Position numbers and translations under genes: made by a program. From the NCBI RefSeq assembly GCF_000820125.1, contig NZ_CDBY01000030.1, positions 1 through 64,000 on the forward strand: a stretch of DNA of 64,000 nucleotides, read 5' to 3'. Numbering within the stretch: position 1 is the stretch's first letter; each line of letters opens with the position of its first letter. Shown here piece by piece: positions 7,992 to 16,508 of this stretch. This DNA comes from Aeromonas simiae (GTDB lineage Bacteria > Pseudomonadota > Gammaproteobacteria > Enterobacterales > Aeromonadaceae). Under the pieces are notes generated by a model. That model did no database searches, was not told where the DNA came from, and saw nothing but the letters and a program-made list of their open reading frames with translations.

Positions 7992-9860
7992 TTAGAAGGC
8001 GAAGCAGGAGCAGCCGAGAGCACCCCAGAAGGCGCGGTCATCGGAGACCGGCATGAAGGAGTTGCGGGCCTTCTCATGCTGGTGCTGGTGCACGCCACAG
8101 GGGCCGCAGCACTGGTGGGCCTGGGGTTGGGTGCCGACCATAGCCTGTTGCGCTGAGGCCGGGCGGTAGTGGCCGGGCACCAACTTGGTCGGCGACCAGT
8201 CGGGCAGGATCGGCAGCTCGGGCGGAGCCAGCGGGCCGAAGGTGCCCTGGGCGAACACAATCTTGCCGCCGACCAGGGTCAGCACGGACTCGATCCCCTT
8301 GATGGACTCTTCCGGGACCTGGAAGAAGTCTTCGGAGAGCACCGCCAGATCGGCGAGTTGACCGACCTTGATCATCCCCTTCTTGCCCTGCTCGCTGGAG
8401 AACCAGGCACTGCCGTTGGTCCACAAAGAGAGAGCGGTCTCGCGCGGCAGGCGGTTGCGCTCGTCATACATTTGCAGACCACCGACGGTACGGCCGGAGA
8501 CCAGCCAGTAGAGCGCGGTCCAGGGGTTGTAGCTGGCAACACGGGTGGCGTCGGTGCCGAGGCCGACCGGCACGCCGGCTTCCAGCATGCGGGCGACGGG
8601 CGGCGTGTGCGAGAGCGCCTCCTGACCGTAGCGCTCGGCGAAGTACTCGCCCTGGAAGGCCATGCGGTGCTGGATGGCGAGGCCGCCACCGAGCGCCTTA
8701 ACCCGCTCGATGTTGCGCTCGCTGATGGTCTCGGCGTGGTCGAACATCCAGTGCAGCCCGTTGAAGGGGATGTCGCGGTTGACCTTCTCAAACACATCGA
8801 GCATGCGCGAGATGGACTCGTCATAGGTGGCATGCAGGCGGAACGGCCAGCGATGCTCGACCAGATGGCGCACCACCCGCTCCAGCTCGTCTTCCATGCC
8901 GGGGGGGAGATCCGGGCGCGGCTCGAGGAAGTCCTCGAAGTCGGCGGCGGAGAAGACCAGCATCTCGCCAGCCCCGTTGTGGCGGTAGAAGTCACTGCCG
9001 CTGCCCGGCTCCAGCATGTCGGTCCAACGCTGGAAGTCTTCCAGCTCCTGCTTGGGACGCTGGGTGAAGAGGTTGTAAGCGATGCGGATGGTGAGTTGAT
9101 TCTCTTTTTCCAGCTCCTCGATGATCTGGTAATCCTCAGGGTAGTTCTGGAAGCCGCCGCCGGCGTCGATGGCGCTGGTGACGCCAAGGCGGTTGAGTTC
9201 ACGCATGAAGCGGCGGGTCGAGTTGACTTGAGCTTCGTAGGGCAGCTTGGGGCCCTTGGCCAGGGTCGCGTAGAGGATCATGGCGTTGGGACGGGCAATC
9301 AGCATGCCGGTCGGGTTGCCCTGAGCATCACGCTGGATTTCACCACCCGGCGGATTCGGGGTATCGCGGGTGTAGCCCACGGCGCGCAGCGCGGCGCGGT
9401 TGAGCAGGGCGCGATCATAGAGGTGCAGCACGAACACCGGGGTGTCCGGTGCGGCTTGGTTGAGCTCTTCCAGCGTCGGCATGCGGCGTTCGGCAAACTG
9501 GAATTCGGACCAGCCGCCCACGACCCGAACCCATTGGGGGTGCGGAGTGCGTTCGGCCTGAACCTTGAGCATGCGCAGCGCCTCGGCCACAGAAGGCACC
9601 CCTTCCCAGCGCAGTTCGAGGTTGTAGTTCAGCCCGCCACGGATCAGGTGCAGGTGGGAGTCATTGAGGCCGGGGATGACGGTGTGTCCCTTGAGATCGA
9701 CAACACGGGTCTCGGGGCCGGCGTGGGTCATCACCTCGGCATCACTGCCAACGGCGACAAACTTGCCATCGCGGATGGCGACGGCGGTGGCCAGGGGTTT
9801 GGCGGGATCCACTGTATGCAGATCACCATTCATCAGGATCAGGCTTGCGTGATTAGACAT
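7992..9860 (-). CDS. YtcJ-like metal-dependent amidohydrolase with Cys/His-rich tail
   Basis: A 622-residue member of the amidohydrolase_3 group. The N-terminal beta-sandwich leads to the metal motif HLH (69-71, in GLNDSHLHLIRGG). The TIM barrel contains further His/Asp ligands (LHATYDES, MFDHAE, GLGTDATR). The start at 9860 is chosen for a GAGAG ribosome site and because MSNHASLILMNGDLHTVD is the normal family start. The unusual part is the C-terminus: HQCCGPCGVHQHQHEK (582-597) and GCSCFAF at the end give five Cys and several His beyond the barrel, suggesting a bound metal or a redox role. It lies between the ABM and pirin genes. The substrate is unknown; family members hydrolyse amides or formamides of aromatic compounds. 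Confidence 0.85.
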   Translation of the reverse strand: MSNHASLILMNGDLHTVDPAKPLATAVAIRDGKFVAVGSDAEVMTHAGPETRVVDLKGHTVIPGLNDSHLHLIRGGLNYNLELRWEGVPSVAEALRMLKVQAERTPHPQWVRVVGGWSEFQFAERRMPTLEELNQAAPDTPVFVLHLYDRALLNRAALRAVGYTRDTPNPPGGEIQRDAQGNPTGMLIARPNAMILYATLAKGPKLPYEAQVNSTRRFMRELNRLGVTSAIDAGGGFQNYPEDYQIIEELEKENQLTIRIAYNLFTQRPKQELEDFQRWTDMLEPGSGSDFYRHNGAGEMLVFSAADFEDFLEPRPDLPPGMEDELERVVRHLVEHRWPFRLHATYDESISRMLDVFEKVNRDIPFNGLHWMFDHAETISERNIERVKALGGGLAIQHRMAFQGEYFAERYGQEALSHTPPVARMLEAGVPVGLGTDATRVASYNPWTALYWLVSGRTVGGLQMYDERNRLPRETALSLWTNGSAWFSSEQGKKGMIKVGQLADLAVLSEDFFQVPEESIKGIESVLTLVGGKIVFAQGTFGPLAPPELPILPDWSPTKLVPGHYRPASAQQAMVGTQPQAHQCCGPCGVHQHQHEKARNSFMPVSDDRAFWGALGCSCFAF

Positions 9861-9871
9861 GATTGATTCTC

Positions 9872-10420
9872 TCAGTGTCGGTCGGCAGGCGCCAACCAGC
9901 CGGCGAGGGCGCGAGTGATCAGTGGCATCCAAAGATAGACCACTAAGGCGACGACGGTAGCATCCGTCAGGAAATGTCCGAGCAAGGTGCCATCCAAAGA
10001 GGGCAGCAGTTGATGCCATATCCAGGGCACCAGATTGGTGCTGGGGAAGATGACCGCCAGGGTGACGATAAACTGTTTCCAAGCCGGAGGCTGCGCGGCG
10101 CCTGTGGTGCTCGGTGTAAACCAGAACTGGCTTCCTTGGTGCACCTCGAGTTGTTCGTTGTCGGCGAGCAGGGGGCGGATCTCGTCCACCAGATCCTGAC
10201 GCTGACGGGAACGGCTCCAGCCATAAAGGTGTTCGAGGTTACTGAAATGGAGGGAAATGGTGTAGATATCCTCCCCGTCTGCTGGCCGTATCACATTGAC
10301 CCCCTGATGCCCTTCAAATTCGGCGGCAGCAGGAACGATACGATTCAACCAAGCTTCATAGCGACTGCGATCGCTCGGGGCTATGCGGTGGCGGATCACC
10401 AGAGTGGCAGCATTTTCCAT
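9872..10420 (-). CDS. Antibiotic-biosynthesis-monooxygenase (ABM) domain protein with two membrane helices
   Basis: A 182-residue protein. Residues 1-95 form a dimeric alpha/beta-barrel ABM domain (TLVIRHRIAPSDRSRYEAWL, then GHQGVNVIRP). The C-terminal part has two hydrophobic segments (about 118-135 and 150-170) that should anchor it in the inner membrane. Proteins of this shape are often annotated as ABM-superfamily membrane proteins with no known reaction. It starts about 50 bp after the isochorismatase-like gene and is followed 11 bp later by the amidohydrolase. Together with the MFS tail it gives the operon two ABM-like modules. Confidence 0.8.
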   Translation of the reverse strand: MENAATLVIRHRIAPSDRSRYEAWLNRIVPAAAEFEGHQGVNVIRPADGEDIYTISLHFSNLEHLYGWSRSRQRQDLVDEIRPLLADNEQLEVHQGSQFWFTPSTTGAAQPPAWKQFIVTLAVIFPSTNLVPWIWHQLLPSLDGTLLGHFLTDATVVALVVYLWMPLITRALAGWLAPADRH

Positions 10421-10470
10421 GGTTTATCCTCATGTGCTGGCGGCATCCGATGGATGCCGCCAGCCAGAGC

Positions 10471-11115
10471 TTACTTAACTTCGCGCTGGGGAGCTTTGTG
10501 CACCATGGTATAGGCATAGTCGACGCCCATACCGTAGGCACCGCTGTGCTCGCGCACCAGGCTCATGACGTCGTCGTAGGTCTCCTTGCGCGACCAGTCA
10601 CGCTGGTACTCGAGCAGAACTTGCTGCCAGGTCACAGGAACGGCGCCGGCTTGCACCATGCGATCGATGGAGCGCTCGTGAGCGTCAACACTGGTACCAC
10701 CTGAGGTGTCGGTGACCACGTAGACTTCGTAGCCGGCATCAAGCGCCATCAGGGCCGGGAAGGTGAGGCACACTTCGGTCCACAGGGCGGAGATGATCAG
10801 TTTCTTACGGCCGGTGGCCTTAACTGCGGCTACGAAGGCTTCGTCTTCCCAGGAGTTCATGGAGGTGCGCTCGATGGGCTTGAGGTCAGGGTTGACGCCA
10901 AGCAGCTCGGGCCAGATGTAGCCGCTGAAGCTTTCGGTCTCGACAGAGGTGTAGATAGTCGGCACCTTAAAGATCTTACCGGCCTTGGCCAGTGCAACGG
11001 TGTTGTTCTTCAGTTGCTGGCGATCGATGTTGGCAACACCAAAGGCCATCTGCGGCTGGTGATCGATGAAGATGAGGACAGAGTTTTGCGGGTTAATCAG
11101 CTCACGAATAGACAT
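10471..11115 (-). CDS. YcaC-like isochorismatase-family hydrolase
   Basis: A 214-residue cysteine hydrolase, close in length and sequence to E. coli YcaC. Catalytic Asp18 lies in LIFIDHQ and the nucleophile Cys116 in ALWTEVCLTFP, preceded by the usual cis-peptide region. The start at 11115 has AGAGG upstream; an upstream ATG at 11157 is less likely. It is the first gene of the five-gene operon and is divergent from a LysR regulator, which probably controls it. YcaC-type enzymes form octameric rings; the substrate is not established for the group. Confidence 0.88.
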   Translation of the reverse strand: MSIRELINPQNSVLIFIDHQPQMAFGVANIDRQQLKNNTVALAKAGKIFKVPTIYTSVETESFSGYIWPELLGVNPDLKPIERTSMNSWEDEAFVAAVKATGRKKLIISALWTEVCLTFPALMALDAGYEVYVVTDTSGGTSVDAHERSIDRMVQAGAVPVTWQQVLLEYQRDWSRKETYDDVMSLVREHSGAYGMGVDYAYTMVHKAPQREVK

Positions 11116-11258
11116 ATTTTTGCCTCTTGAGTACCGGAATTTGATGGGTGTGAACAACTCTTTGTTCGAGGAAAATCCTATGCGAGAGTTCTTTTAACTG
11201 ATATCACAATAATTTTTGCGACTCTTTCGGAATTTTTTAAAAAGGGAACTAAGCAGCG

Positions 11259-12161
11259 ATGAAGTTGAACCTGGAAGTCCTGGCCATTCTTGATGCCATT
11301 GAACAACATGGCAGCCTCTCGGCCGCCGCTGCCAAGCTTTACAAGACCCCTTCGGCACTGAGTTACATGGTGCAAAAGTTGGAAAGCGATCTGGCTATCA
11401 CCCTGCTCGATCGCTCCGGTCACAAGATCGCCTTCACCCAGGCGGGTCGAATGTTGCTTGAGAAGGGACGCGAAATTCTGCATGCCGCGCGAGATCTGGA
11501 ACTGCAATCAGGTAGTTTTGGCGGTGCTGCCAAATTGTCGCTGGCGATAGGGGTCGACAGCGCCTTTCCCTTTCCGCTGTTGATGCCACTGCTCGAGCGC
11601 TTCTACCAGCAGTTTCCCCACGTGCGGCTCAGCTTCACCCATGAGGTGCTTGGCGGGGCCTGGGAGGGGCTGGTGGAAGGGCGTACCGACATGGTGCTGG
11701 GGGCCGTCAGTATGCCGCCGACCCAGGCCCAATTTGCCTGTCGGGCCTTGGGCCAGCTCGAACATCTGTTCGTGCATGCATCGACCCACCCGCTGGCGGC
11801 AACGAGCGGAAAACTTACCTCACGCCAGGTCAAGCATCACCGGGCCGTGGTGGTCTCCGACAGTGCCAAGAATCAGGTTCGGCGCGGGCTGTTCCTGCTG
11901 TCGGGCCAGGAGACCATCACGGTGCATAACTTCGATGCCAAGCTGCAACTGCTGCTCTCCGGGGTGGGGTGTGGCTATCTGCCGCGCCATCTGGCCCAGC
12001 CCTTTATCGAGCGGGGAGAGCTGGTGAGTCGGGAGATCGAGGGGCGCCATGTTAGCGAGACCGCCTATCTGGGGTGGAACAGTGAGCACGGCTGTGAGCC
12101 CATTCTCTGGTGGCTGGGGGAGCTGGAGCATCTGGCAGGATTGCGCGAGGTTTATGCGTGA
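11259..12161 (+). CDS. LysR-family transcriptional regulator of the divergent ycaC-type operon
   Basis: A 300-residue protein. The winged helix-turn-helix is at residues 1-60 (GSLSAAAAKLYKTPSALSYMVQKLE), followed by a linker helix and a periplasmic-binding-protein-like effector domain (90-295). It is transcribed away from the hydrolase operon across a 143-bp region, the classic LysR arrangement, so it most likely activates or represses that operon in response to a pathway intermediate. The effector is unknown. Confidence 0.9.
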   Translation: MKLNLEVLAILDAIEQHGSLSAAAAKLYKTPSALSYMVQKLESDLAITLLDRSGHKIAFTQAGRMLLEKGREILHAARDLELQSGSFGGAAKLSLAIGVDSAFPFPLLMPLLERFYQQFPHVRLSFTHEVLGGAWEGLVEGRTDMVLGAVSMPPTQAQFACRALGQLEHLFVHASTHPLAATSGKLTSRQVKHHRAVVVSDSAKNQVRRGLFLLSGQETITVHNFDAKLQLLLSGVGCGYLPRHLAQPFIERGELVSREIEGRHVSETAYLGWNSEHGCEPILWWLGELEHLAGLREVYA

Positions 12162-12164
12162 GCA

Positions 12165-12205
12165 GGAGAGAAAAAGGGCCCGATGGGTGGACTCTTTTTC
12201 TCTCC
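12165..12205. terminator. Long-loop bidirectional terminator
   Basis: Arms GGAGAGAAAAAG and CTTTTTCTCTCC (12 bp, perfect) are separated by a 17-nt loop, between the convergent LysR and VOC genes. The T-rich right arm can end transcription in either direction. Confidence 0.6.
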
Positions 12206-12211
12206 TAGGCG

Positions 12212-12592
12212 TTAAATCGTTAGCTCTATGGTATTTCCTTCCGGATCGAGAAAGGCGCTCTCGTAGTAGCCGTCGCCGGTGTGACGCGGCCCGTCCAGAT
12301 GGGGCAACCCCATCCCCTTGAGGCGCTGCGTCATGGTATTGACCGCCGCTTCCGAGCCGAGGGCAAAGGCAAGGTGTGCCAGCCCGTAGGCGGAAGCCGT
12401 GGTCGGCTCGACCTGGCCGGGTCGGTGCATCAGCTCCAGCGTGGCGCCTTGCTCGAAATAGATGAAGCGAGAACTGAACTGCTTGGCCGGGTTGTGGTAG
12501 GGCTCACCGGCGCGGGCGGCAAAGGTGTCGCAGTAAAAGCGCGCCAGCGCCTCGAGATCGCGGGCCCAGATGGCTACGTGGGTAATGTGCAT
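12212..12592 (-). CDS. VOC/glyoxalase-family protein
   Basis: A 126-residue vicinal-oxygen-chelate protein with two beta-alpha-beta-beta-beta modules. Candidate metal ligands are His5 (MHITHVAIWA), the Glu in LELM, the His in LAHLAF and the Glu in NTIEL. The start at 12592 has AAGGAGAG upstream. It is divergent from the AraC-type gene with about 56 bp between starts, so the two may be co-regulated. The reaction is not determined: lyase, dioxygenase or binding protein are all possible. Confidence 0.85.
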   Translation of the reverse strand: MHITHVAIWARDLEALARFYCDTFAARAGEPYHNPAKQFSSRFIYFEQGATLELMHRPGQVEPTTASAYGLAHLAFALGSEAAVNTMTQRLKGMGLPHLDGPRHTGDGYYESAFLDPEGNTIELTI

Positions 12593-12648
12593 GACTCTCT
12601 CCTTGGCTGTCGATGGCTTCATGTTATGCTCGCAATTCTGTTGCCACC

Positions 12649-13548
12649 ATGAACCACGCCGCCAATATGATGTCTGAAACTGCCGTTGTTGAGCGCATCG
12701 AAGTCGACGAGCAGTGCCGTGAAAGGATCTGCTGCGATGCCCTGTTACCGGCCCTTGGCGAGGGGGGGCTTTGGCTGGTTGGCTGCTCAGAATTGGCCGG
12801 TCATTACTGGATAGAGCGCCGCTTTGCGCGGGTGCATACCCTCTTGCTGACCCTGGAAGGGGAGGGGGTGGTCTTTGGCCAAGAAGGGGCCGTGACCTTG
12901 TCTTCAGGCAAGTGGGCGCTTATCCCTGCCGGCCATTCACTCCATTATTATCTGCCATCGGATTCCCCCCGCTGGCGGCTGCTCTGGGTGTTGATGCACT
13001 CCGGCCCGGCCTGGGATGGCGCGGCCCATGGCTGGCGTCATGGCTGCACTTCGCAGCATCCGCAGTTGCTGCACACCTTCGAAAACCTCTTTGCCGAGCA
13101 GGAGCGTTTTGCCGATCCGGCGCTCTCCTCCCTGCTGGTGCAGCAGTTTGGTCTCTATCTGCATCGCCTTATCGACAAGGGGGAACGAGCCCGTCCCGGC
13201 GAGCTTCAGTGGCAGACATTGGCCGCGGCCCTGCGCGCCGAAGTGGGCCGAGCCTGGAATGTGGCGCAAATGGCGCAGATTCTGCACCTCTCGGCGCGCC
13301 AGTTGCATCGCCTGTGCCGTGAGCAGGGAAAGACGACGCCGATGGGGCTACTCGGTCAGTTACGCCTGCGCGAGGCGGCGCTGCTGCTTGCCTCCACCCG
13401 GCTGCCACTCAAGGTGGTGGCGGCCCGCTGCGGCTTTGCCAATGAATACCACTTCTCTACCGCCTTCAAGCGCCGCTACGGATTGGCGCCGAGCCACTAT
13501 CGGCAGCGGCAGCATCCGGCCTGGCGCGAAAGCTCGATCAGCCCTTGA
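12649..13548 (+). CDS. AraC-family transcriptional regulator
   Basis: About 299 residues. The N-terminal cupin-type sensor (HTLLLTLEGEG, then WALIPAGHSLHYYLPS) is followed by a C-terminal double helix-turn-helix (WNVAQMAQILHLSARQLHRL and VVAARCGFANEYHFSTAFKR). The start is uncertain: ATG codons at 12613, 12649, 12667 and 12670 are in frame and none has a good ribosome site. It is divergent from the VOC gene, its likely target. The effector is unknown. Confidence 0.85.
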   Translation: MNHAANMMSETAVVERIEVDEQCRERICCDALLPALGEGGLWLVGCSELAGHYWIERRFARVHTLLLTLEGEGVVFGQEGAVTLSSGKWALIPAGHSLHYYLPSDSPRWRLLWVLMHSGPAWDGAAHGWRHGCTSQHPQLLHTFENLFAEQERFADPALSSLLVQQFGLYLHRLIDKGERARPGELQWQTLAAALRAEVGRAWNVAQMAQILHLSARQLHRLCREQGKTTPMGLLGQLRLREAALLLASTRLPLKVVAARCGFANEYHFSTAFKRRYGLAPSHYRQRQHPAWRESSISP

Positions 13549-13634
13549 GTGCCCCCTGAGCCCGCCTTCTGAGTGATGAGGTGAACAGCGCATTGCTGTT
13601 CCCCCTCGGGGCGCGTTGTGGTTATCGGGCGGCA

Positions 13635-13665
13635 TAAAAAAGTACCGCCGGCGAGGCCGGCGGTA
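13635..13665 (-). terminator. Terminator of the AsmA-like gene
   Basis: A 10-bp perfect stem (TACCGCCGGC/GCCGGCGGTA) with a 3-nt loop at 13643-13665 is followed on the minus strand by a T run (plus-strand AAAAAA 13636-13641). Confidence 0.85.
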
Positions 13666-13669
13666 GGGA

Positions 13670-15802
13670 TCACCTGAACAGTCCTTTGAGCAGCTTGTCG
13701 GCCGCCCCCTTGAGGGCGGGATCGTCGGCCTTATCGCCGAGCAGCTTGTTGAGCCCGCGCTCGGCCTCCTTGCGGGCCTTATCCTCAAGCACCTTGTTAC
13801 CCTGCAATAGCGCCTTGATGTCGAGCGCATAGGTGGGTTGGCTCCAGTTGCCGCCGATGCGTACCGGAATGGTCACGTCTTTGAGGGCATCGATGTCACG
13901 GCCACCCTGGCCCTTGCTGGTGCCGACCACCGAGGTGTTGAACAGAAAATCGAGCTGCTCGCTGATCAGCTGGGTCTCGCCGCTGCCATGCACTCGCAGC
14001 GCCGGGGCGAACAGTTGGATATTCTGGCTGCGGGCCTTGCCCCCTCCCAGGGTGAAATCGGCGGTGAGGGCACTGAAGTCGGTCTTGCGACTCTCTTTGA
14101 CATAGTCGGCGCGCTGGCCTTTGAGGGTGGCGCGCGCCTCACGCACCATCTCCGGCAGGTTGACGCCGTGGAGGGCGCCATCTTCGATCTTCAGCGCCGC
14201 CTTACCCTCAATCGCACTGCGAAGGGCTTGGGCCGAGAGGCCGCGACCAGTGACGGCCAGATCCAGATTGGCGCGTCCTGACAGCAGATCGGTCTTTGCG
14301 AAGCGTTGCAGCAGTGGCAGCACTTGCAGGCCGTTTGCTTTGCCGTTCAGTTGGTAAGTGGCCTGAGCCGGGTTGGCATCGAGACGGCCGCTACCTTGCA
14401 AGGTGCCCTGCTCAACACCTGCGCTGAAGTGCTGTACGTCAAGGACGCCCCCCTTGAGCGCGAGCGTGAGTGCGGGGCGGCTCAGCACCAGAGTGCCATG
14501 CTCGAGGCGCTCGAGTTTGAGGTTTCCGGCCAGTTCGAGTCCCTTGAGGGCCGAGAGATCCGGCTCCCCACTCCCTTGGCTGGTCGCCGGTTTGCCTGCG
14601 GCGGCGACAGGGGCAGGGTTCTGGATGGGGGGGGCTGTGGTCTTGGCCGGTGCGGCACCGGCGCTACCAAGCCAGCTATCGAGATTGAGCGTCTTACCTT
14701 GCAGATCGAAGCGAAGGTGCGGAACTGTGCCAAGCGTGACATCTGCGCGGCCGCTCAGCGCCAGATCTGCGGCCTGCAATGTCAGGCGCTCGGCATCGAG
14801 CTTAAATGGCGTGAACGCGATCTGCAGATCGCCCATGGCTCCCAGTTCAAGCGGTGTGCGCGGTACGCCTTGGCCACTCAGGGTGCCTTTGAGATCGCTC
14901 TGTTGGAGGGTGACCCCCGCCAGTGCCCGCCCCAAGGTGACGGTGGTGGCAAGTTGCAGGTCGAAGGTGCGCTCGGCCTGCTGGCCCTTGGCATTCAGGG
15001 TCAGTGATGACGCCTTGTCGAGGGCGAAGGCGGCGGCCTTGAGACGGAAGGCGTCGAGACGCAGTGCCGGGCTGTGCAGCGAGCCCCCCAGCTCCAGGTT
15101 GCGCAACTGGCTGGCCAGTGGCTCGGCGGCGGGCAGCAGCTCGGCGCTGCCCTGCAAGGTGAAGCGCTGCGCGTCGTCACGGCCTGACAGCTCAAGCGTG
15201 ATGGGTAACCAGCTGTGGGGGGCCAGCGCCCCAATCTCGAGGTTGAGGCTCTCTATCTCGAGGCGTTGCCCGCTGCGCTCGTCGAGCAGCAGGGCGCTGG
15301 CCTGCTCCAGGGTGATCCCTTCGATATCGATCTGCCAGTTGGCGCTCTCTGGCTTGGGCGATGCCGTGGTCGCGGCTGGGGTATCGCTCTGTGTGTGTGG
15401 CGGCGCCGATGTGCTGCCGAGGGCGTCGAGGTTACTGCTGCCATCCTGCCGGGTTTGCAGCAGCAAGTGGGCCCCGCTCAGGCGCACCTCACCCACCTCA
15501 AGGCGGTGGGAGAGCAGAGGGAGAACCGCAACCGAGGCGGTGGCCCCCTCAACACGCAGCAGATCCGGCTCGGCAAAGCCGGGGAGGTTGCGCAGGGCGG
15601 CACGTTCGAGGGTGAGGCCAAAACGGGGCCAGAGTGTCCAACCGATGGGCCCTTCGATGACGAGCTCGCGGCCGGTACTTTTGTGTACCTGGCTGGCCAG
15701 CAAGGGTTTGAACTGGTTGGGATCGATGGTGAGGATCAGGGTGGCGATCCCGAGCATGACGGCCACTATCAGGCCGCAGGCAATCAAGAGCAGCTTCTTC
15801 AT
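13670..15802 (-). CDS. AsmA-family envelope protein
   Basis: A 710-residue protein with one N-terminal membrane anchor (LLLIACGLIVAVMLGIATLIL) and a large periplasmic body. AsmA signatures are present: TGRELVIEGPIGWTLWPRFGLTLE near the start, and the C-terminal module with LDLAVTGRGLSAQALRSAIEGKAAL and GQGGRDIDALKDVTIPVRIGG. AsmA-like proteins form lipid-conducting beta-groove bridges or influence outer-membrane lipid and protein homeostasis. An Ala/Pro/Thr-rich linker lies near residues 385-415. The start at 15802 has ACGGAGCG upstream and is preferred to 15835. It is monocistronic, with a terminator at its end. Confidence 0.88.
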   Translation of the reverse strand: MKKLLLIACGLIVAVMLGIATLILTIDPNQFKPLLASQVHKSTGRELVIEGPIGWTLWPRFGLTLERAALRNLPGFAEPDLLRVEGATASVAVLPLLSHRLEVGEVRLSGAHLLLQTRQDGSSNLDALGSTSAPPHTQSDTPAATTASPKPESANWQIDIEGITLEQASALLLDERSGQRLEIESLNLEIGALAPHSWLPITLELSGRDDAQRFTLQGSAELLPAAEPLASQLRNLELGGSLHSPALRLDAFRLKAAAFALDKASSLTLNAKGQQAERTFDLQLATTVTLGRALAGVTLQQSDLKGTLSGQGVPRTPLELGAMGDLQIAFTPFKLDAERLTLQAADLALSGRADVTLGTVPHLRFDLQGKTLNLDSWLGSAGAAPAKTTAPPIQNPAPVAAAGKPATSQGSGEPDLSALKGLELAGNLKLERLEHGTLVLSRPALTLALKGGVLDVQHFSAGVEQGTLQGSGRLDANPAQATYQLNGKANGLQVLPLLQRFAKTDLLSGRANLDLAVTGRGLSAQALRSAIEGKAALKIEDGALHGVNLPEMVREARATLKGQRADYVKESRKTDFSALTADFTLGGGKARSQNIQLFAPALRVHGSGETQLISEQLDFLFNTSVVGTSKGQGGRDIDALKDVTIPVRIGGNWSQPTYALDIKALLQGNKVLEDKARKEAERGLNKLLGDKADDPALKGAADKLLKGLFR

Positions 15803-15989
15803 GATTCGCTCCGTGCGGAATAAAGGATCGGGCAAGACTATAGCATGGCCTGTTGCGTCAAAGGCTTATCGCATGTCGAGCTACGCTAGCAGCTGGCGCA
15901 AGGCGACGTGAAGGGACGCTGATCTCGGTGTGGCGGCGTGCTACGCTGGCGGCGGTTGTAAACGCGACATTCGGAAAGGAGAGACGGTG

Positions 15990-16280
15990 ATGCGCATCGG
16001 CATGATGGTGATGGTTGGCCTGTTGGCCGGATGTACCCCAGGGCCGGATCGGGAAGCTGACCTGGCCAGGATGTTGGAGATCTGCGTGCAGCAGCGCCTG
16101 CCGGCCAGTCAACAGGCCCCCCTATCGGCGCAGCAACAAGAGGCGCTCATCAAAGAGCACGCCGAGCTGGTGGCCCGCTTCGCCGATGAGGACGAGCGGG
16201 CGTGGCTGGAGACACAACACAGGGACAACGAGCTGGAACAGCAGTGTCTGGAGGCGGCTCTGGATCAGCTGGAGCGCTGA
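15990..16280 (+). CDS. Small predicted lipoprotein
   Basis: A 96-residue protein with a lipoprotein signal (MRIGMMVMVGLLAGC; lipobox LAGC, Cys15). The mature part is charged, helical and coiled-coil-like, rich in Gln, Glu and Ala. The start at 15990 has AAAGGAGAG upstream. The lone gene ends 2 bp from the stop of a convergent 28-codon gene. The family is not recognised and the function is unknown. Confidence 0.75.
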   Translation: MRIGMMVMVGLLAGCTPGPDREADLARMLEICVQQRLPASQQAPLSAQQQEALIKEHAELVARFADEDERAWLETQHRDNELEQQCLEAALDQLER

Positions 16281-16282
16281 TC

Positions 16283-16369
16283 TCAGAGCATGATCAGGGC
16301 GCAGATGACGGCGATGAGCAGCAAGGCGCCGGTCACGGTCAGGATGGCCAGTTTCATTTCAGTACTCAT
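16283..16369 (-). CDS. 28-residue single-helix membrane peptide
   Basis: A short ORF with AAGGAG at the right distance upstream of ATG 16369-16367. The product has a polar N-terminus (MSTEMK) and one hydrophobic helix (LAILTVTGALLLIAVICALI) ending in ML. This is the shape of bacterial small inner-membrane proteins that tune a partner. The stop is 2 bp from that of the convergent lipoprotein. There is no homology I can name; conservation would decide whether it is expressed. Confidence 0.6.
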   Translation of the reverse strand: MSTEMKLAILTVTGALLLIAVICALIML

Positions 16370-16508
16370 GAGACGCTCCTTCGGTTGCGGGATCACATAG
16401 TGCCCAGCATATCCGAAGCGGGGGGCGACGGTTGTGACCCGAGCGATTGTTTTGGGCTGAAAGAAATCTGATGAGGCGAGGGCTTCGCCGGTAAAGGGAG
16501 GTGCAATC

